DNA of 44,258 nt, taken from an uncultured Prevotella sp. Lineage in GTDB: Bacteria > Bacteroidota > Bacteroidia > Bacteroidales > Bacteroidaceae. The DNA lies in contig CALUEX010000051.1 in the NCBI GenBank assembly GCA_944319815.1, forward strand, positions 1-44,258. The letters run 5' to 3'. The notes under the pieces are model-generated. The model saw only the letters and a program-made list of their open reading frames with translations. It did not search any database and was not told the DNA's origin. Within the stretch, counting starts at the first letter, position 1. The number at the start of each line of letters is the position of its first letter. The position numbers and the translations under genes were made by a program. Positions 1-8,009 of this stretch are shown piece by piece.

Positions 1-27
1 TGCGATGCGGGAGAGTAGGATGCCGCC
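1..27 (+). rRNA. 5S ribosomal RNA, 3' end only
   Basis: The first bases match the conserved 3' end of Bacteroidetes 5S rRNA (GGGAGAGTAGG followed by a GCCGCC tail that pairs with the 5' end of the molecule). The rest of the gene lies left of the window. A strong terminator follows at once, as expected for the last gene of a 16S-23S-5S operon. The exact 3' base is estimated from the end of the terminal stem. Confidence 0.8.
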
Positions 28-39
28 TTTTTTGACTTG

Positions 40-77
40 GCCCCGCGAGGACATACCAATCCTCGCGGGGCTTTTTT
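40..77 (+). terminator. Intrinsic terminator of the rRNA operon
   Basis: An 11-bp perfect GC-rich stem (40-50 pairs with 61-71, core CCCCGCGAGG) has a 10-base loop and is followed by six T residues. It sits just after the 5S rRNA end and should stop rRNA transcription before the convergent sugar-acid operon. Confidence 0.93.
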
Positions 78-241
78 GTTTACAGTTTTTGGCTGCTTTC
101 TTGGATTGTTCCCGCTTTTCCGTAGGCGTCTTGGTTCTGCTTTTGCTTTTTCGCGCCCTGCGGATTGACAGTTTAGTTACTGGGATATAACTTTATATGT
201 TTTGGCATTTATATTTCACCTTAAGTGTATTAAAGTGGTTT

Positions 242-1363
242 TTATAAAATGCTCCCCCATGGATAGCTGCCGGGTTTTAGTATAATTTCAGTATCGCAAT
301 GTGTCATACCGACTATGCCTGGACTGTATTCTGCTTTCAAAACGAGTGTGTCCCAATGTAGTTTTTTTATTATAGAGTAGGCTGTGGCACCTCCTTCTAT
401 GATTAATAATGCAGGGGAGTGTGTTGTGACAAGTTCTTGTACAGCTTCGGCCATAATGTTTCTTAGTCTAACGGCACATTGTGAGCCGCCATTTTCTTTT
501 TGTCCAATAGTTATGGCTATTGACTTGTGATGCAAGTATTGGTTGTGTAATGATGTCAACCAGCTTTCTGCAGATTCACCTTTGAATACATTTTCAGGTA
601 TGACTGCATTGTAAGTCTTTGATACCTTTGCGAACGGACGTAGGGTTATATCTTCGCTTTGTGTGCTTCCACAAACAATGATTGAATACTCTTGTGGTAT
701 AATTTTGTCATTTGTTGTTCGTACTTGGCAGTCTGGAAACTCTTTTTGTAATAGCGCCTTAAATAAGTCTGCTCCACCAGCAAGCAAAACATTGCCTTTC
801 GCCTTGCCTAATTGTATTGATATATCTTCGTTTGTTGATGCCTCAGCTACGTATATGCGTTTTTTGTTTGGCACAAGATTTTCAGATAGTTCAAGTATAT
901 TCACGCAATTACAGAGTATTTCCTGTATTGAAGATGATGTAGCTGGGAACTCCGGGTCATTCCTGAATGCCGTGTGTGAGAGCGGTTCGTCGTTTATGTA
1001 GTAATTCCCCTTTTCTATTTTCCGCCCTTTTGAAGGATTTTGAGGTAACAACAGGACTTGTTCGAAGTTCAGAATGTTTGCAAGTGTATCAAGTTCGGCT
1101 ATGATATGTCCCCTTAACACAGAGTCTGTTTTCTTGAATACGATACCGTAATTACCGTTTAATAATTGTGTCGCCAAGCGTTGCGTTTCAATTATTGCGT
1201 CTGTTTCGCTGCAAGAGCGGGTGTCTGTGGCTATAACGAGTACGTCAGTGTCTTTGGATGGCTGGATGGAGTCCGTTGACAACACGGCGTTTACTCCATG
1301 ACTCCAGGCTACGCCTGCAATTTCGGCAGCTCCAGTGATGTCGTCAGCAATTACAGTTATCAT
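242..1363 (-). CDS. Four-carbon acid sugar kinase family protein (DUF1537)
   Basis: This 373-residue cytoplasmic kinase is predicted to phosphorylate a four-carbon sugar acid (threonate, erythronate or their 3-oxo forms) at O4. The N-terminus carries the family motif ADDITGA (residues 6-12). The C-terminal half has the conserved nucleotide-binding pattern GGATA and ends in LKPGSYPWGS. DUF1537 proteins with a PdxA2 partner (DtnK type) convert D-threonate to its 4-phosphate, and here the upstream gene is a PdxA family member. At 373 residues it is shorter than most members (about 420-470), which may reflect loss of an insert. It is the last gene of the minus-strand operon, 92 bases after pdxA2, with a hairpin between them. 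The exact substrate cannot be read from sequence. Confidence 0.85.
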   Translation of the reverse strand: MITVIADDITGAAEIAGVAWSHGVNAVLSTDSIQPSKDTDVLVIATDTRSCSETDAIIETQRLATQLLNGNYGIVFKKTDSVLRGHIIAELDTLANILNFEQVLLLPQNPSKGRKIEKGNYYINDEPLSHTAFRNDPEFPATSSSIQEILCNCVNILELSENLVPNKKRIYVAEASTNEDISIQLGKAKGNVLLAGGADLFKALLQKEFPDCQVRTTNDKIIPQEYSIIVCGSTQSEDITLRPFAKVSKTYNAVIPENVFKGESAESWLTSLHNQYLHHKSIAITIGQKENGGSQCAVRLRNIMAEAVQELVTTHSPALLIIEGGATAYSIIKKLHWDTLVLKAEYSPGIVGMTHCDTEIILKPGSYPWGSIL

Positions 1364-1402
1364 GCTTTTTATGTCAAAAGTTAATAAATGAGGCCATTCA
1401 AT

Positions 1403-1444
1403 AAAAGCAAGGGAATAGTTGATGTATCGTGTTCCCTTGCTTTT
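1403..1444 (-). terminator. Hairpin between pdxA2 and the DUF1537 kinase (possible attenuator)
   Basis: A 13-bp perfect inverted repeat (1403-1415 with 1432-1444) has a 16-base loop. Read on the minus strand it lies just after the pdxA2 stop and ends in a short T run, so it looks like a partial terminator or an mRNA-stabilising stem inside the operon. It could lower expression of the kinase relative to the genes before it. Confidence 0.6.
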
Positions 1445-1455
1445 TGATATTTTAT

Positions 1456-2493
1456 TTATGCTCTGTTTTTAGCCATTCGTGTGGCATAGTCGATAGACAG
1501 TAGCATTGCCTCCGGGCTTGCTATGCCTTTCCCTGCCACGTCGAACGCAGTTCCATGGTCAACAGATACACGTATGATAGGCAAGCCTAATGTTATGTTT
1601 ACTCCTTTCGTGCTTTCCATCTTGCCTGTATCCTTGTTCCAGTTGAAACCTACTACCTTGAACGGAATGTGCCCTTGGTCATGATACATGGCAACACATC
1701 CGTCAAACTTGCCACATTTAGCCTTTGCAAAAAGCGTGTCGGGCGGTACAGGACCTTCCACATTGTAACCCTTTGCTTTTAAAGTTTCAACCGCAGGGGT
1801 TATTTCTTCTCTTTCTTCATCACCAAACAGGCCGTTGTCACTGGCGTGCGGATTAAGTCCAGCTATTCCTATGTGTGGATTGGATATACCAAATTGGTGG
1901 CACGCATCAATTATAAGTTCTGTAACGTCGATGATGCGTTCTTTCTTCACAAGGTCACAAGCCTTTCGCAGTGGAACGTGTGTTGACACATGGATTACGC
2001 GCATGAAGTCATCAGCCAACAACATGGCGTATTTCCTCGTGTTTGTATAATGTGCGTATATTTCAGTATGTCCGTCAAAATGATGTCCTGCAAGGTTCAG
2101 GGCTTCTTTGTTCAGTGGGGCTGTTACGGTACCGTCAACTTCTTTACTCATAGCCAGTTCGATGGCCTTTACTACGGCTTTGAAGGCTGCATCACCACAT
2201 TGCGCAGCCACTTCCCCCTGTTTAAATGTTTTTATGTCTATGCAGTGAATGTCATATACGTCTATCGTTCCATAAGTGAATTTTGCGTCCTTTACATTGC
2301 TTACGGCATTGATTTTCAAGCTGTTCCCTGCTTGTTGTACTGCTATTTCCATAACGGCGGCATCCCCGGTTACTATCGGGTTGCATTTATCATAAGTTTC
2401 CTTAAGGCTTAGGGCTTTGATGATAATCTCGGGCCCAATGCCTGCTGGGTCGCCCATGGTTATGGCTAATATCGGTTTATTGCTGTTTGCCAT
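1456..2493 (-). CDS. pdxA2: PdxA2-type 4-phospho sugar-acid dehydrogenase (PdxA family)
   Basis: This 345-residue NAD-dependent dehydrogenase belongs to the 4-hydroxythreonine-4-phosphate dehydrogenase family. Visible motifs are MGDPAGIGPE (13-22), GHTE (141-144) and the three probable metal-ligand histidines in STHVPL (His172), NPHAS (His216) and MYHDQG (His271). PdxA proper serves pyridoxal phosphate synthesis. The PdxA2 branch acts with a DUF1537 kinase, oxidising and decarboxylating D-threonate or D-erythronate 4-phosphate to dihydroxyacetone phosphate. The direct linkage to the DUF1537 gene, a transporter and an aldolase-like gene favours the catabolic role, although a contribution to vitamin B6 synthesis cannot be excluded. 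Its start is 12 bases after the preceding alcohol dehydrogenase stop, so the two are co-transcribed. Confidence 0.88.
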   Translation of the reverse strand: MANSNKPILAITMGDPAGIGPEIIIKALSLKETYDKCNPIVTGDAAVMEIAVQQAGNSLKINAVSNVKDAKFTYGTIDVYDIHCIDIKTFKQGEVAAQCGDAAFKAVVKAIELAMSKEVDGTVTAPLNKEALNLAGHHFDGHTEIYAHYTNTRKYAMLLADDFMRVIHVSTHVPLRKACDLVKKERIIDVTELIIDACHQFGISNPHIGIAGLNPHASDNGLFGDEEREEITPAVETLKAKGYNVEGPVPPDTLFAKAKCGKFDGCVAMYHDQGHIPFKVVGFNWNKDTGKMESTKGVNITLGLPIIRVSVDHGTAFDVAGKGIASPEAMLLSIDYATRMAKNRA

Positions 2494-2505
2494 TTCTTGA
2501 TAGGT

Positions 2506-3651
2506 TTAATAAAGACTTTCATAAATTGCACGTGCGTCCTTTTCCGTTACTTCGCGAGGATTGTTCTTCAACAGTCGTTGCACTTCCATCGCCGCCTTGG
2601 CCATGTGGTTGACTGCCGAGTGGGGTATTCCTATTTCAGTCAATGTTGTGGGTATGTTGCATTCTTTTGAAAGACTTGAGATGAACTCTACGCCTTTCAT
2701 TGCTGTTGTTTCATTGTCTTTACCAGGTTCAACTCCACACGCGACAGCCACTTCTGCATATTTCTTGACATTTGCGCAGCAGTTAAAACGCATTACCGAC
2801 GGTAACAGTATGGCGTTAGACAGGCCGTGGGAGATGTGGTATTCGCCGCCGAGGGGATACGACAACGCGTGAACTGCGGCAGTGTTAACCGGGCCAAGGC
2901 ACATACCGCCGTACATACTCCCTGCTGCCAACGCCTCTCGTGCTTCGGCATTGTTGCCGTCTTTTACGGCTTTTGCAAGGTTAGCTGCAATCAGGCTTAT
3001 GCCTTTGATGGCAAACATATCAACCATTGGGTGGGCAAACTTGTTGGTGTATGCTTCAATGCAATGGGTCAATGCGTCCATACTAGTCTCAGCTGTGATT
3101 TTAGCCGGTACAGTCCATGTCAGTTTAGGGTCAATGTATGCAGCATCAGCTATAAGGTATGGACTTACAACACCTTTTTTTAGTGCGTCTTTTTCATCGA
3201 GCAATATGGCATTGGGCGACATCTCACTGCCTGTCCCAGCTGTTGTAGGTGCACAGGCGAACCATTTGCCTCGGCGTTCAATAAGTCCAGTCCCGAACAG
3301 GTCTTCTATTTGTTGTGTGCTTCCGAGCAATGCGGCAGTCAGCTTAGTCAGGTCAAGTATGCTGCCTCCGCCGATGCCGATAAAACTGTCAGCGTCGAAA
3401 TCTTCAGCAGCTTTGAGCATTGTCTTGAAGTCCGTGATTGACGGTTCGCCTTTCACATCCTCATAAAAATGTATCTTTATATTGGCGGCTTCAAGTTTTT
3501 CTGTCATTTCAGCTATTGCAGGTTTCACGACAGGTGTTGTCACGATGAAAAGCCTGTGGTAGCCAAGTTTCAGGTAATCTTCGGCAAATTGGTCAATGCA
3601 CCCCGTGCCGAAGACAGTTTTCTGTGGTTGTAATAAAGTTATATTTCTCAT
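2506..3651 (-). CDS. Iron-containing alcohol dehydrogenase
   Basis: This is a 381-residue member of the Fe-ADH (group III) family. The nucleotide-binding signature GGGSILD is at residues 94-100. The expected metal ligands are all present: Asp192 and His196 in MDALTHC, His261 in VHALS and His275 in YHISHG. Such enzymes interconvert alcohols and aldehydes or ketones with NAD(P)H. In this operon it probably reduces or oxidises a small aldehyde, hydroxy-acid or keto-acid produced by its neighbours. It lies between the symporter (35-base gap) and pdxA2 (12-base gap). No known threonate or erythronate pathway requires an Fe-ADH, so its reaction here is open. Confidence 0.88.
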   Translation of the reverse strand: MRNITLLQPQKTVFGTGCIDQFAEDYLKLGYHRLFIVTTPVVKPAIAEMTEKLEAANIKIHFYEDVKGEPSITDFKTMLKAAEDFDADSFIGIGGGSILDLTKLTAALLGSTQQIEDLFGTGLIERRGKWFACAPTTAGTGSEMSPNAILLDEKDALKKGVVSPYLIADAAYIDPKLTWTVPAKITAETSMDALTHCIEAYTNKFAHPMVDMFAIKGISLIAANLAKAVKDGNNAEAREALAAGSMYGGMCLGPVNTAAVHALSYPLGGEYHISHGLSNAILLPSVMRFNCCANVKKYAEVAVACGVEPGKDNETTAMKGVEFISSLSKECNIPTTLTEIGIPHSAVNHMAKAAMEVQRLLKNNPREVTEKDARAIYESLY

Positions 3652-3686
3652 TTTTTATAAAAAACTTGTGGTTGGGAAAAGCCAAT

Positions 3687-5258
3687 CTATTTGGTTGAGC
3701 TTTTCTTTTTAGCTTCTAAATATCCGTATATCGTAAGCTCCTTGTCTGCCAATGGTGTCTTGAAGAATAGGCTGGCAACATAACCTACCACAAGAACAAT
3801 CAAGTGGCTGTAAACACCAAGCATATAGGTGTGGTGTTTGAAGTTCCAGTCCTCAAGGTCAAGTATCAACTCGGCGTCAGGGCCATAGCCGAATTTTGTA
3901 GTGGTGAGTACGGCATAGGCCGTGAATAAAATCGTAGCTGCGATGCCGATGTAAAGGCCTTGCCAGTTAGCTCGGCGGCTGAACAGGCCAAGCACGAATA
4001 TGCCAACAATGCCTGCAGAGATGATGGCGTAAAGGCCGAACAATGTCCCAAGTACGCCTTCGCCTCCCCACGATACGTAAAGCAGGGCTATGAGAATAGC
4101 TCCGATGCCGACGATTACTACGGAGACCTTGCCGACAAGCAGGCGTTGCTTGTCCGTTGCCTTGGGCTTGAAGCGTGAGTAATAGTCCTCGACAACGACG
4201 GCCGATATGCAGTTTACGTCAGCATCAAGGCTTGATATTGCACCGGCAATCAGTGCAGCGATGATAAGTCCCGTAATTCCGACAGGCATCTCCGTGGCGA
4301 TAAAGTGCGGGAACACTTCGTCTGCCTTTATGCCGGCCGGCAGGTCACCGGCATTGATTTGATAGAATGCATACAGGCAAGTGCCCACGAACATGAACAA
4401 CGCCCATGTAGGAACGCTCAAAAGAATGCCGAGGTAAGACGCCTTCTTGGCTTCCTTGTCGCTGCGCGCAGTAAGGTAACGCTGCACGATACTTTGGTCA
4501 GTCCCGTATTTTTGCAGGGCATAGAAGATGCCGTTGAATACCATTACTACAAAAGTAAGCTGGGTGAAGTCCCATGCGTATGGGCCAAAATCTATCTTGT
4601 GATTTTCAAGGGCAATATCCATGATGGCTGACGGCCCGCCGTCTGTGAGATAGAAAATTACGCACACGGCAAGCACACCGCCTATTATGAGCAAGAAACC
4701 TTGCACAACGTCCATCCAGATGATAGCCTCCATGCCTCCGAAGTAGGTCAAGATAATCACGGCTATGCCAACCCCGATTATAATCCAGACTATGTCCATG
4801 CCTCCGGTGAAGGCAACCATAGCCATAGCAAGCAAGTAAAGGATTGTTCCCATTTTTGAAAAGTGTTCAAGCACGAAAGCGATTGAACTGTAGAAACGGG
4901 CGAACGCGCCGAACCTTCGTTCAAAATACTCGTAGGTACTAAGGCGTATAACCTTTCTGTATAGGGGAACTATGAAACCTATCACGCCAAGCAGCACGAG
5001 CGGCACCATCATGCCTTGTACAAGCAAAATCCAGTTGCCGGCATAAGAACTGCCAGGATAGGCGAGGAAAGTGACGCTGCTGATTATGGTTGCAAACATC
5101 GACATACCTACCGCCCATGCGGGAATGTTTCCGCTTGCGGCGAAATATGCGTCTGTTGAGTTTTGTTTTTTTGCGAAATATATGCCCACGCCTATGGCTA
5201 ATAACACTGACGCCACCACGATGGAGGTGTCAATCCAATGTAATCCTTCGTATTCCAT
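3687..5258 (-). CDS. Sodium:solute symporter (SSS family)
   Basis: This 523-residue inner-membrane protein has about 13 hydrophobic segments typical of the SSS/SLC5 family. The N-terminus contains the first helix after DTSIVVASVLLAIGVGIYF, then YFAASG and the sodium-site region SSVTFLAYPG. It should import an organic solute with Na+. Its position between a DapA-like gene and sugar-acid dehydrogenases suggests a sugar acid or keto-acid as cargo. Similar symporters accompany sialic acid genes in Bacteroidetes, but the other genes of sialate catabolism are absent here. A 125-base gap on its 5' side holds a candidate promoter and two dyads, so it may be transcribed separately from the DapA-like gene. 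Confidence 0.9.
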   Translation of the reverse strand: MEYEGLHWIDTSIVVASVLLAIGVGIYFAKKQNSTDAYFAASGNIPAWAVGMSMFATIISSVTFLAYPGSSYAGNWILLVQGMMVPLVLLGVIGFIVPLYRKVIRLSTYEYFERRFGAFARFYSSIAFVLEHFSKMGTILYLLAMAMVAFTGGMDIVWIIIGVGIAVIILTYFGGMEAIIWMDVVQGFLLIIGGVLAVCVIFYLTDGGPSAIMDIALENHKIDFGPYAWDFTQLTFVVMVFNGIFYALQKYGTDQSIVQRYLTARSDKEAKKASYLGILLSVPTWALFMFVGTCLYAFYQINAGDLPAGIKADEVFPHFIATEMPVGITGLIIAALIAGAISSLDADVNCISAVVVEDYYSRFKPKATDKQRLLVGKVSVVIVGIGAILIALLYVSWGGEGVLGTLFGLYAIISAGIVGIFVLGLFSRRANWQGLYIGIAATILFTAYAVLTTTKFGYGPDAELILDLEDWNFKHHTYMLGVYSHLIVLVVGYVASLFFKTPLADKELTIYGYLEAKKKSSTK

Positions 5259-5299
5259 GGTATAATTTGGTTGTATGGTATTTGTTAAATCGTGTAAAG

Positions 5300-5360
5300 G
5301 GTAATTATGATAACCTTGCAGGTTTTTTGTGGATTGCTGACAAAGGTAATCATAATTACC
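5300..5360 (-). promoter_or_regulatory. Paired operator-like dyads and -7 box upstream of the symporter
   Basis: Two 16-base dyads of the form GGTAAT-N4-ATTACC lie at 5300-5315 (one mismatch) and 5345-5360 (perfect), with centres 45 bases apart. The right dyad overlaps a minus-strand TACCTTTG at 5348-5341, which fits the Bacteroidetes -7 box TAnnTTTG. No good -33 TTTG is seen. The layout suits repression or activation of the symporter and downstream genes by a dimeric regulator encoded elsewhere. Confidence 0.5.
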
Positions 5361-5383
5361 GATTTATAATCATGCTATATGGC

Positions 5384-6283
5384 TCATAAAATGGGAGCGG
5401 CTTGTTCTTGTATGCGTTTTACGGTATTTTCGTCGAGCTCGGTGAGTGGCGGTAGCATATATGTTTCGCAAAGTCCGGCCATCTTCATGATGACTTTAAG
5501 CCCGGCAAGCGACTGTCCAAGGGTTAGGCCTTCAGTATTGATTTTCCCTATTTCGATGGTTTTCTGTTGCAGGTCTTCTGCCGTTGTTGTATCGCCGTTA
5601 ATGCCCGCATTGAACAAATCTGCATACATTTGCGGCAGGTAGTTGCCAACACTCGGCACAATGCCGTCAGCTCCCAAGGCAAGGGCCTTGGCCGAGTTTG
5701 CAGCGCATCCGCAGAAATAGGCGAAGTCGTCCCTGTCGGCGAACAGGCGCAGAGCATCTTCCATCCGCTCGATATTGTTTTCTGAATCTTTCAGGCCGAC
5801 GATATTTGGATGACGGCTCAATTTCTCGATAACATCCAAGGGAATGCTCATGTGCGTGGTTATGGTGATATTGTAGAGCATGAGCGGCACCGTAAGCGCA
5901 TCGGCCAGGTTGGTGTAATACTTGGTCATTTGTTCTGGCGTAAGGGCATAGTAACATGGCAGTGTGGCTGCAATCACGTCGGCACCTGCCGTTACAAATT
6001 TCTTGGCGGCTTCAAGCTGCTCGCTTACACAGTTACCTGCAAGTCCGGTGTATACTGTTATTCGTCCGGCTGCAGCGTTGGCTGCAGCCTCAATCATTTT
6101 CACGCCTTGTTCCGTTGACACTGAATGGCCTTCGCCCGTGGTGCCCATAAGCAGGGCAGATACGCCGTGCTCGGCAAAGTTGTTGATAATCCGTTCTACT
6201 GCCTTTGTGTCGATGTCACCATCCTTGGTGACGGGAGTGACCATCGGTACTACCACTCCATGGTATTTGTTTAGCTTTCTCAT
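5384..6283 (-). CDS. DapA/NanA-family Schiff-base aldolase or dehydratase
   Basis: This 299-residue TIM-barrel protein belongs to the dihydrodipicolinate synthase/N-acetylneuraminate lyase family. The hallmark GTTGE is at 47-51, the catalytic Tyr at 137 in LYN, and the Schiff-base Lys at 165 in GLKDSEN. The Arg that binds aspartate semialdehyde in true DapA (E. coli Arg138) is replaced by Thr142, and the usual YNxP is YNIT. It is therefore unlikely to make lysine precursors. More plausible roles are retro-aldol cleavage of a 2-keto-3-deoxy acid to pyruvate plus an aldehyde, or dehydration of a keto-sugar acid. It appears to be the first gene of the minus-strand operon. I found no exact -33/-7 pair upstream, only degenerate boxes near 6303-6325. 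Confidence 0.85.
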   Translation of the reverse strand: MRKLNKYHGVVVPMVTPVTKDGDIDTKAVERIINNFAEHGVSALLMGTTGEGHSVSTEQGVKMIEAAANAAAGRITVYTGLAGNCVSEQLEAAKKFVTAGADVIAATLPCYYALTPEQMTKYYTNLADALTVPLMLYNITITTHMSIPLDVIEKLSRHPNIVGLKDSENNIERMEDALRLFADRDDFAYFCGCAANSAKALALGADGIVPSVGNYLPQMYADLFNAGINGDTTTAEDLQQKTIEIGKINTEGLTLGQSLAGLKVIMKMAGLCETYMLPPLTELDENTVKRIQEQAAPIL

Positions 6284-7028
6284 TGTTTTGGATAGGGTTA
6301 GGTAAAGATATTTTTCGTAAACTTAAAACGTGCGAATTGCACATTATTTTTTATAGGACGCAACTGTATTTAGTTTGTAACCACTTTACGGGGCGTCTTT
6401 TGTGTTGGTAAGCTGTTTTTTTATTTGCCGGAGGACACACACCGTCTACAGGTCTGCATAAGTCTTACCATTGTCTTGTTTTGAAAGTAAAAGTGGCATA
6501 TACACTTGCAAAGTGTCAAATCTGGAATGTACGTCTGTCTTGTAGAAGTAGGATTGCGACGTGCGCGATGACGGCTTTCCTGGCAGTAGTTTGCGGCAAA
6601 TGGCACCCTTGTTTGTGGCCTTTAATGGGCAAAAAACCACAAACAAAGGACGCGATGATGGCATTTAAGGGGAGAAAAGTCCGTCTTTACTCTCCATTTT
6701 TGTTGCCTTTTCGAGATTTTTCGGCATTTTTTGCCGTTTTATTCGGTCGTTTCCATGCACACATTCTAATGTCGTTGCCGTAAATTGTTGTTGTCGTGGC
6801 TTTTGCCTTTGCACACGCCAGAATGGATTATTTCGGCCAAGACTGTGTTTCGTCAGGAATATTGCCGTTGTGCAGCGTTAACGAAAATCAATATGTAAGC
6901 ATCCGACGCATATTTGCAGCAAAGTGTCAACGTTGGTTGTCTTACTTCCGCCGTGCACATTCTTGCTGCTTGCGGCTTTCCTGATGCAAAAACATAGCTT
7001 GCGGTGGCGACGTTCGTGGGAAAATGAT
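6284..7028. other. Long intergenic region between divergent genes, no gene supported
   Basis: About 745 bases separate the DapA-like operon from the rsmA promoter. The reading frames here show no family likeness, have odd composition and lack promoters. The region contains an imperfect hairpin at 6607-6649 (a 12-bp stem, CCTTGTTTGTGG against its complement with one bulged A, loop about 18 bases). An 11-mer CGGCTTTCCTG also occurs twice, near 6566 and 6973. It may hold a dispersed intergenic repeat or a small RNA, but nothing can be assigned. Confidence 0.4.
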
Positions 7029-7036
7029 TAACTTTG
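7029..7036 (+). promoter_or_regulatory. -7 promoter box of rsmA
   Basis: TAACTTTG matches the Bacteroidetes -7 consensus TAnnTTTG. It ends 21 bases before the ATG at 7058, giving a short leader. It overlaps the more upstream in-frame TTG at 7034, which argues against that codon as the start. No clear -33 TTTG is present at the expected distance. Confidence 0.55.
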
Positions 7037-7057
7037 CGCTCAAAACGCGATACGACG

Positions 7058-7858
7058 ATGAAAACGGTAAGACCGAAAAAGAATTTGGGGCAACACTTCC
7101 TGACCGACCTTAACATTGCGAAGGCAATAGCCGACACGGTGGATGCCTGCCCAGGACTGCCTGTGCTTGAAGTGGGACCAGGCATGGGGGTGCTGACGCA
7201 GTTTCTCATGCCTAAGGGGCGTGAACTGAAGGTGGTTGAGATTGACAAGGAGTCAGTTGCATACCTCAACGAGAATTACCCTGAACTGCGCCAAAGCATT
7301 GTAGGCGAGGACTTTCTGCGAATGGACTTAAACTCATTGTTTAATGGGCGCAAGTTCGTACTTACGGGCAATTATCCTTATGACATATCGTCGCAAATCT
7401 TCTTCAAGATGCTTGACAACAAGGAGCTGATACCATGCTGCACGGGCATGATACAGCGCGAGGTGGCCCTGCGTATGGCTTCGGCTCCAGGCTCCAAGGC
7501 ATACGGCATATTGAGCGTGCTGCTCCAGGCGTGGTATGACGTAGAATATCTTTTCACGGTAGACGAGAACGTCTTTAACCCTCCGCCGAAGGTCAAGAGC
7601 GCCGTAATACGCATGACGCGCAACGGTGTTGACGACCTCGGATGCGACTGGGCGTTGTTCCGCAAGGTCGTGAAGACCGTGTTCAACCAGCGCCGCAAGA
7701 TGTTGCGTTCTTCGCTGAAGCCGTTGTTCCAGGGCGACTTGCCCGGTGACGACTTCTTTGGGCAAGACATCATGGCCAAGCGTCCGGAACAGTTGGCCAT
7801 AAGCCAGTTTGTCGAGCTTACCAACATGGTAGGGCAAAAGCTGAAGCCAGGAGATTGA
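7058..7858 (+). CDS. rsmA: 16S rRNA (adenine1518-N6/adenine1519-N6)-dimethyltransferase
   Basis: RsmA (KsgA) uses S-adenosylmethionine to dimethylate A1518 and A1519 in helix 45 of 16S rRNA, a late small-subunit maturation and quality-control step. The product of 266 residues has the usual length. It opens with KKNLGQHFL, the N-terminal signature of the family, then the SAM-binding motif VLEVGPGMGVLT and the catalytic motif NYPYDIS (NLPY type). The C-terminal half contains VFNPPPKVKSAV and FNQRRKMLR, also typical. The ATG at 7058 is chosen because the promoter box at 7029-7036 overlaps the upstream TTG. It stands with frr and rsgA, other ribosome-associated genes, but frr has its own promoter. 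Confidence 0.96.
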   Translation: MKTVRPKKNLGQHFLTDLNIAKAIADTVDACPGLPVLEVGPGMGVLTQFLMPKGRELKVVEIDKESVAYLNENYPELRQSIVGEDFLRMDLNSLFNGRKFVLTGNYPYDISSQIFFKMLDNKELIPCCTGMIQREVALRMASAPGSKAYGILSVLLQAWYDVEYLFTVDENVFNPPPKVKSAVIRMTRNGVDDLGCDWALFRKVVKTVFNQRRKMLRSSLKPLFQGDLPGDDFFGQDIMAKRPEQLAISQFVELTNMVGQKLKPGD

Positions 7859-7948
7859 GGATATGGCCTTCCGTGTTTTGCGGTATGTGGCAAGGCGGAT
7901 ATTAAGTGCTGTCTGCATTTAATTCTGAAAAATCCTTCAATCTTAATC

Positions 7949-7977
7949 TTGATTGTTGATAAATTGTTTTATTTTTG
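7949..7977 (+). promoter_or_regulatory. Promoter of frr
   Basis: TTG at 7949-7951 and TATTTTTG at 7970-7977 are separated by 18 bases, close to the Bacteroidetes -33/-7 layout. Transcription should begin a few bases after 7977, so translation starts at the ATG at 8010 and not at codons upstream. Confidence 0.65.
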
Positions 7978-8009
7978 CAAAAGAAAATCCAAATAACACA
8001 TATATTATT

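Noticed and set aside
5-190. A 61-codon frame at the left edge
   Set aside because: It runs through the 5S rRNA end and the terminator hairpin, so it is not a gene.
2882-3466. A 194-codon plus-strand frame inside the alcohol dehydrogenase gene
   Set aside because: It is antisense to a well-supported gene with all metal ligands; its protein is low-complexity and unlike any family.
6481-6783. A 100-codon frame in the gap before rsmA
   Set aside because: Its composition (many Cys, Arg, Phe and Trp) is unlike real proteins here; no promoter or relatives are recognised. It may be part of an intergenic repeat.
7334-7918. A 194-codon minus-strand frame over rsmA
   Set aside because: It is antisense to a gene with every RsmA motif in place.
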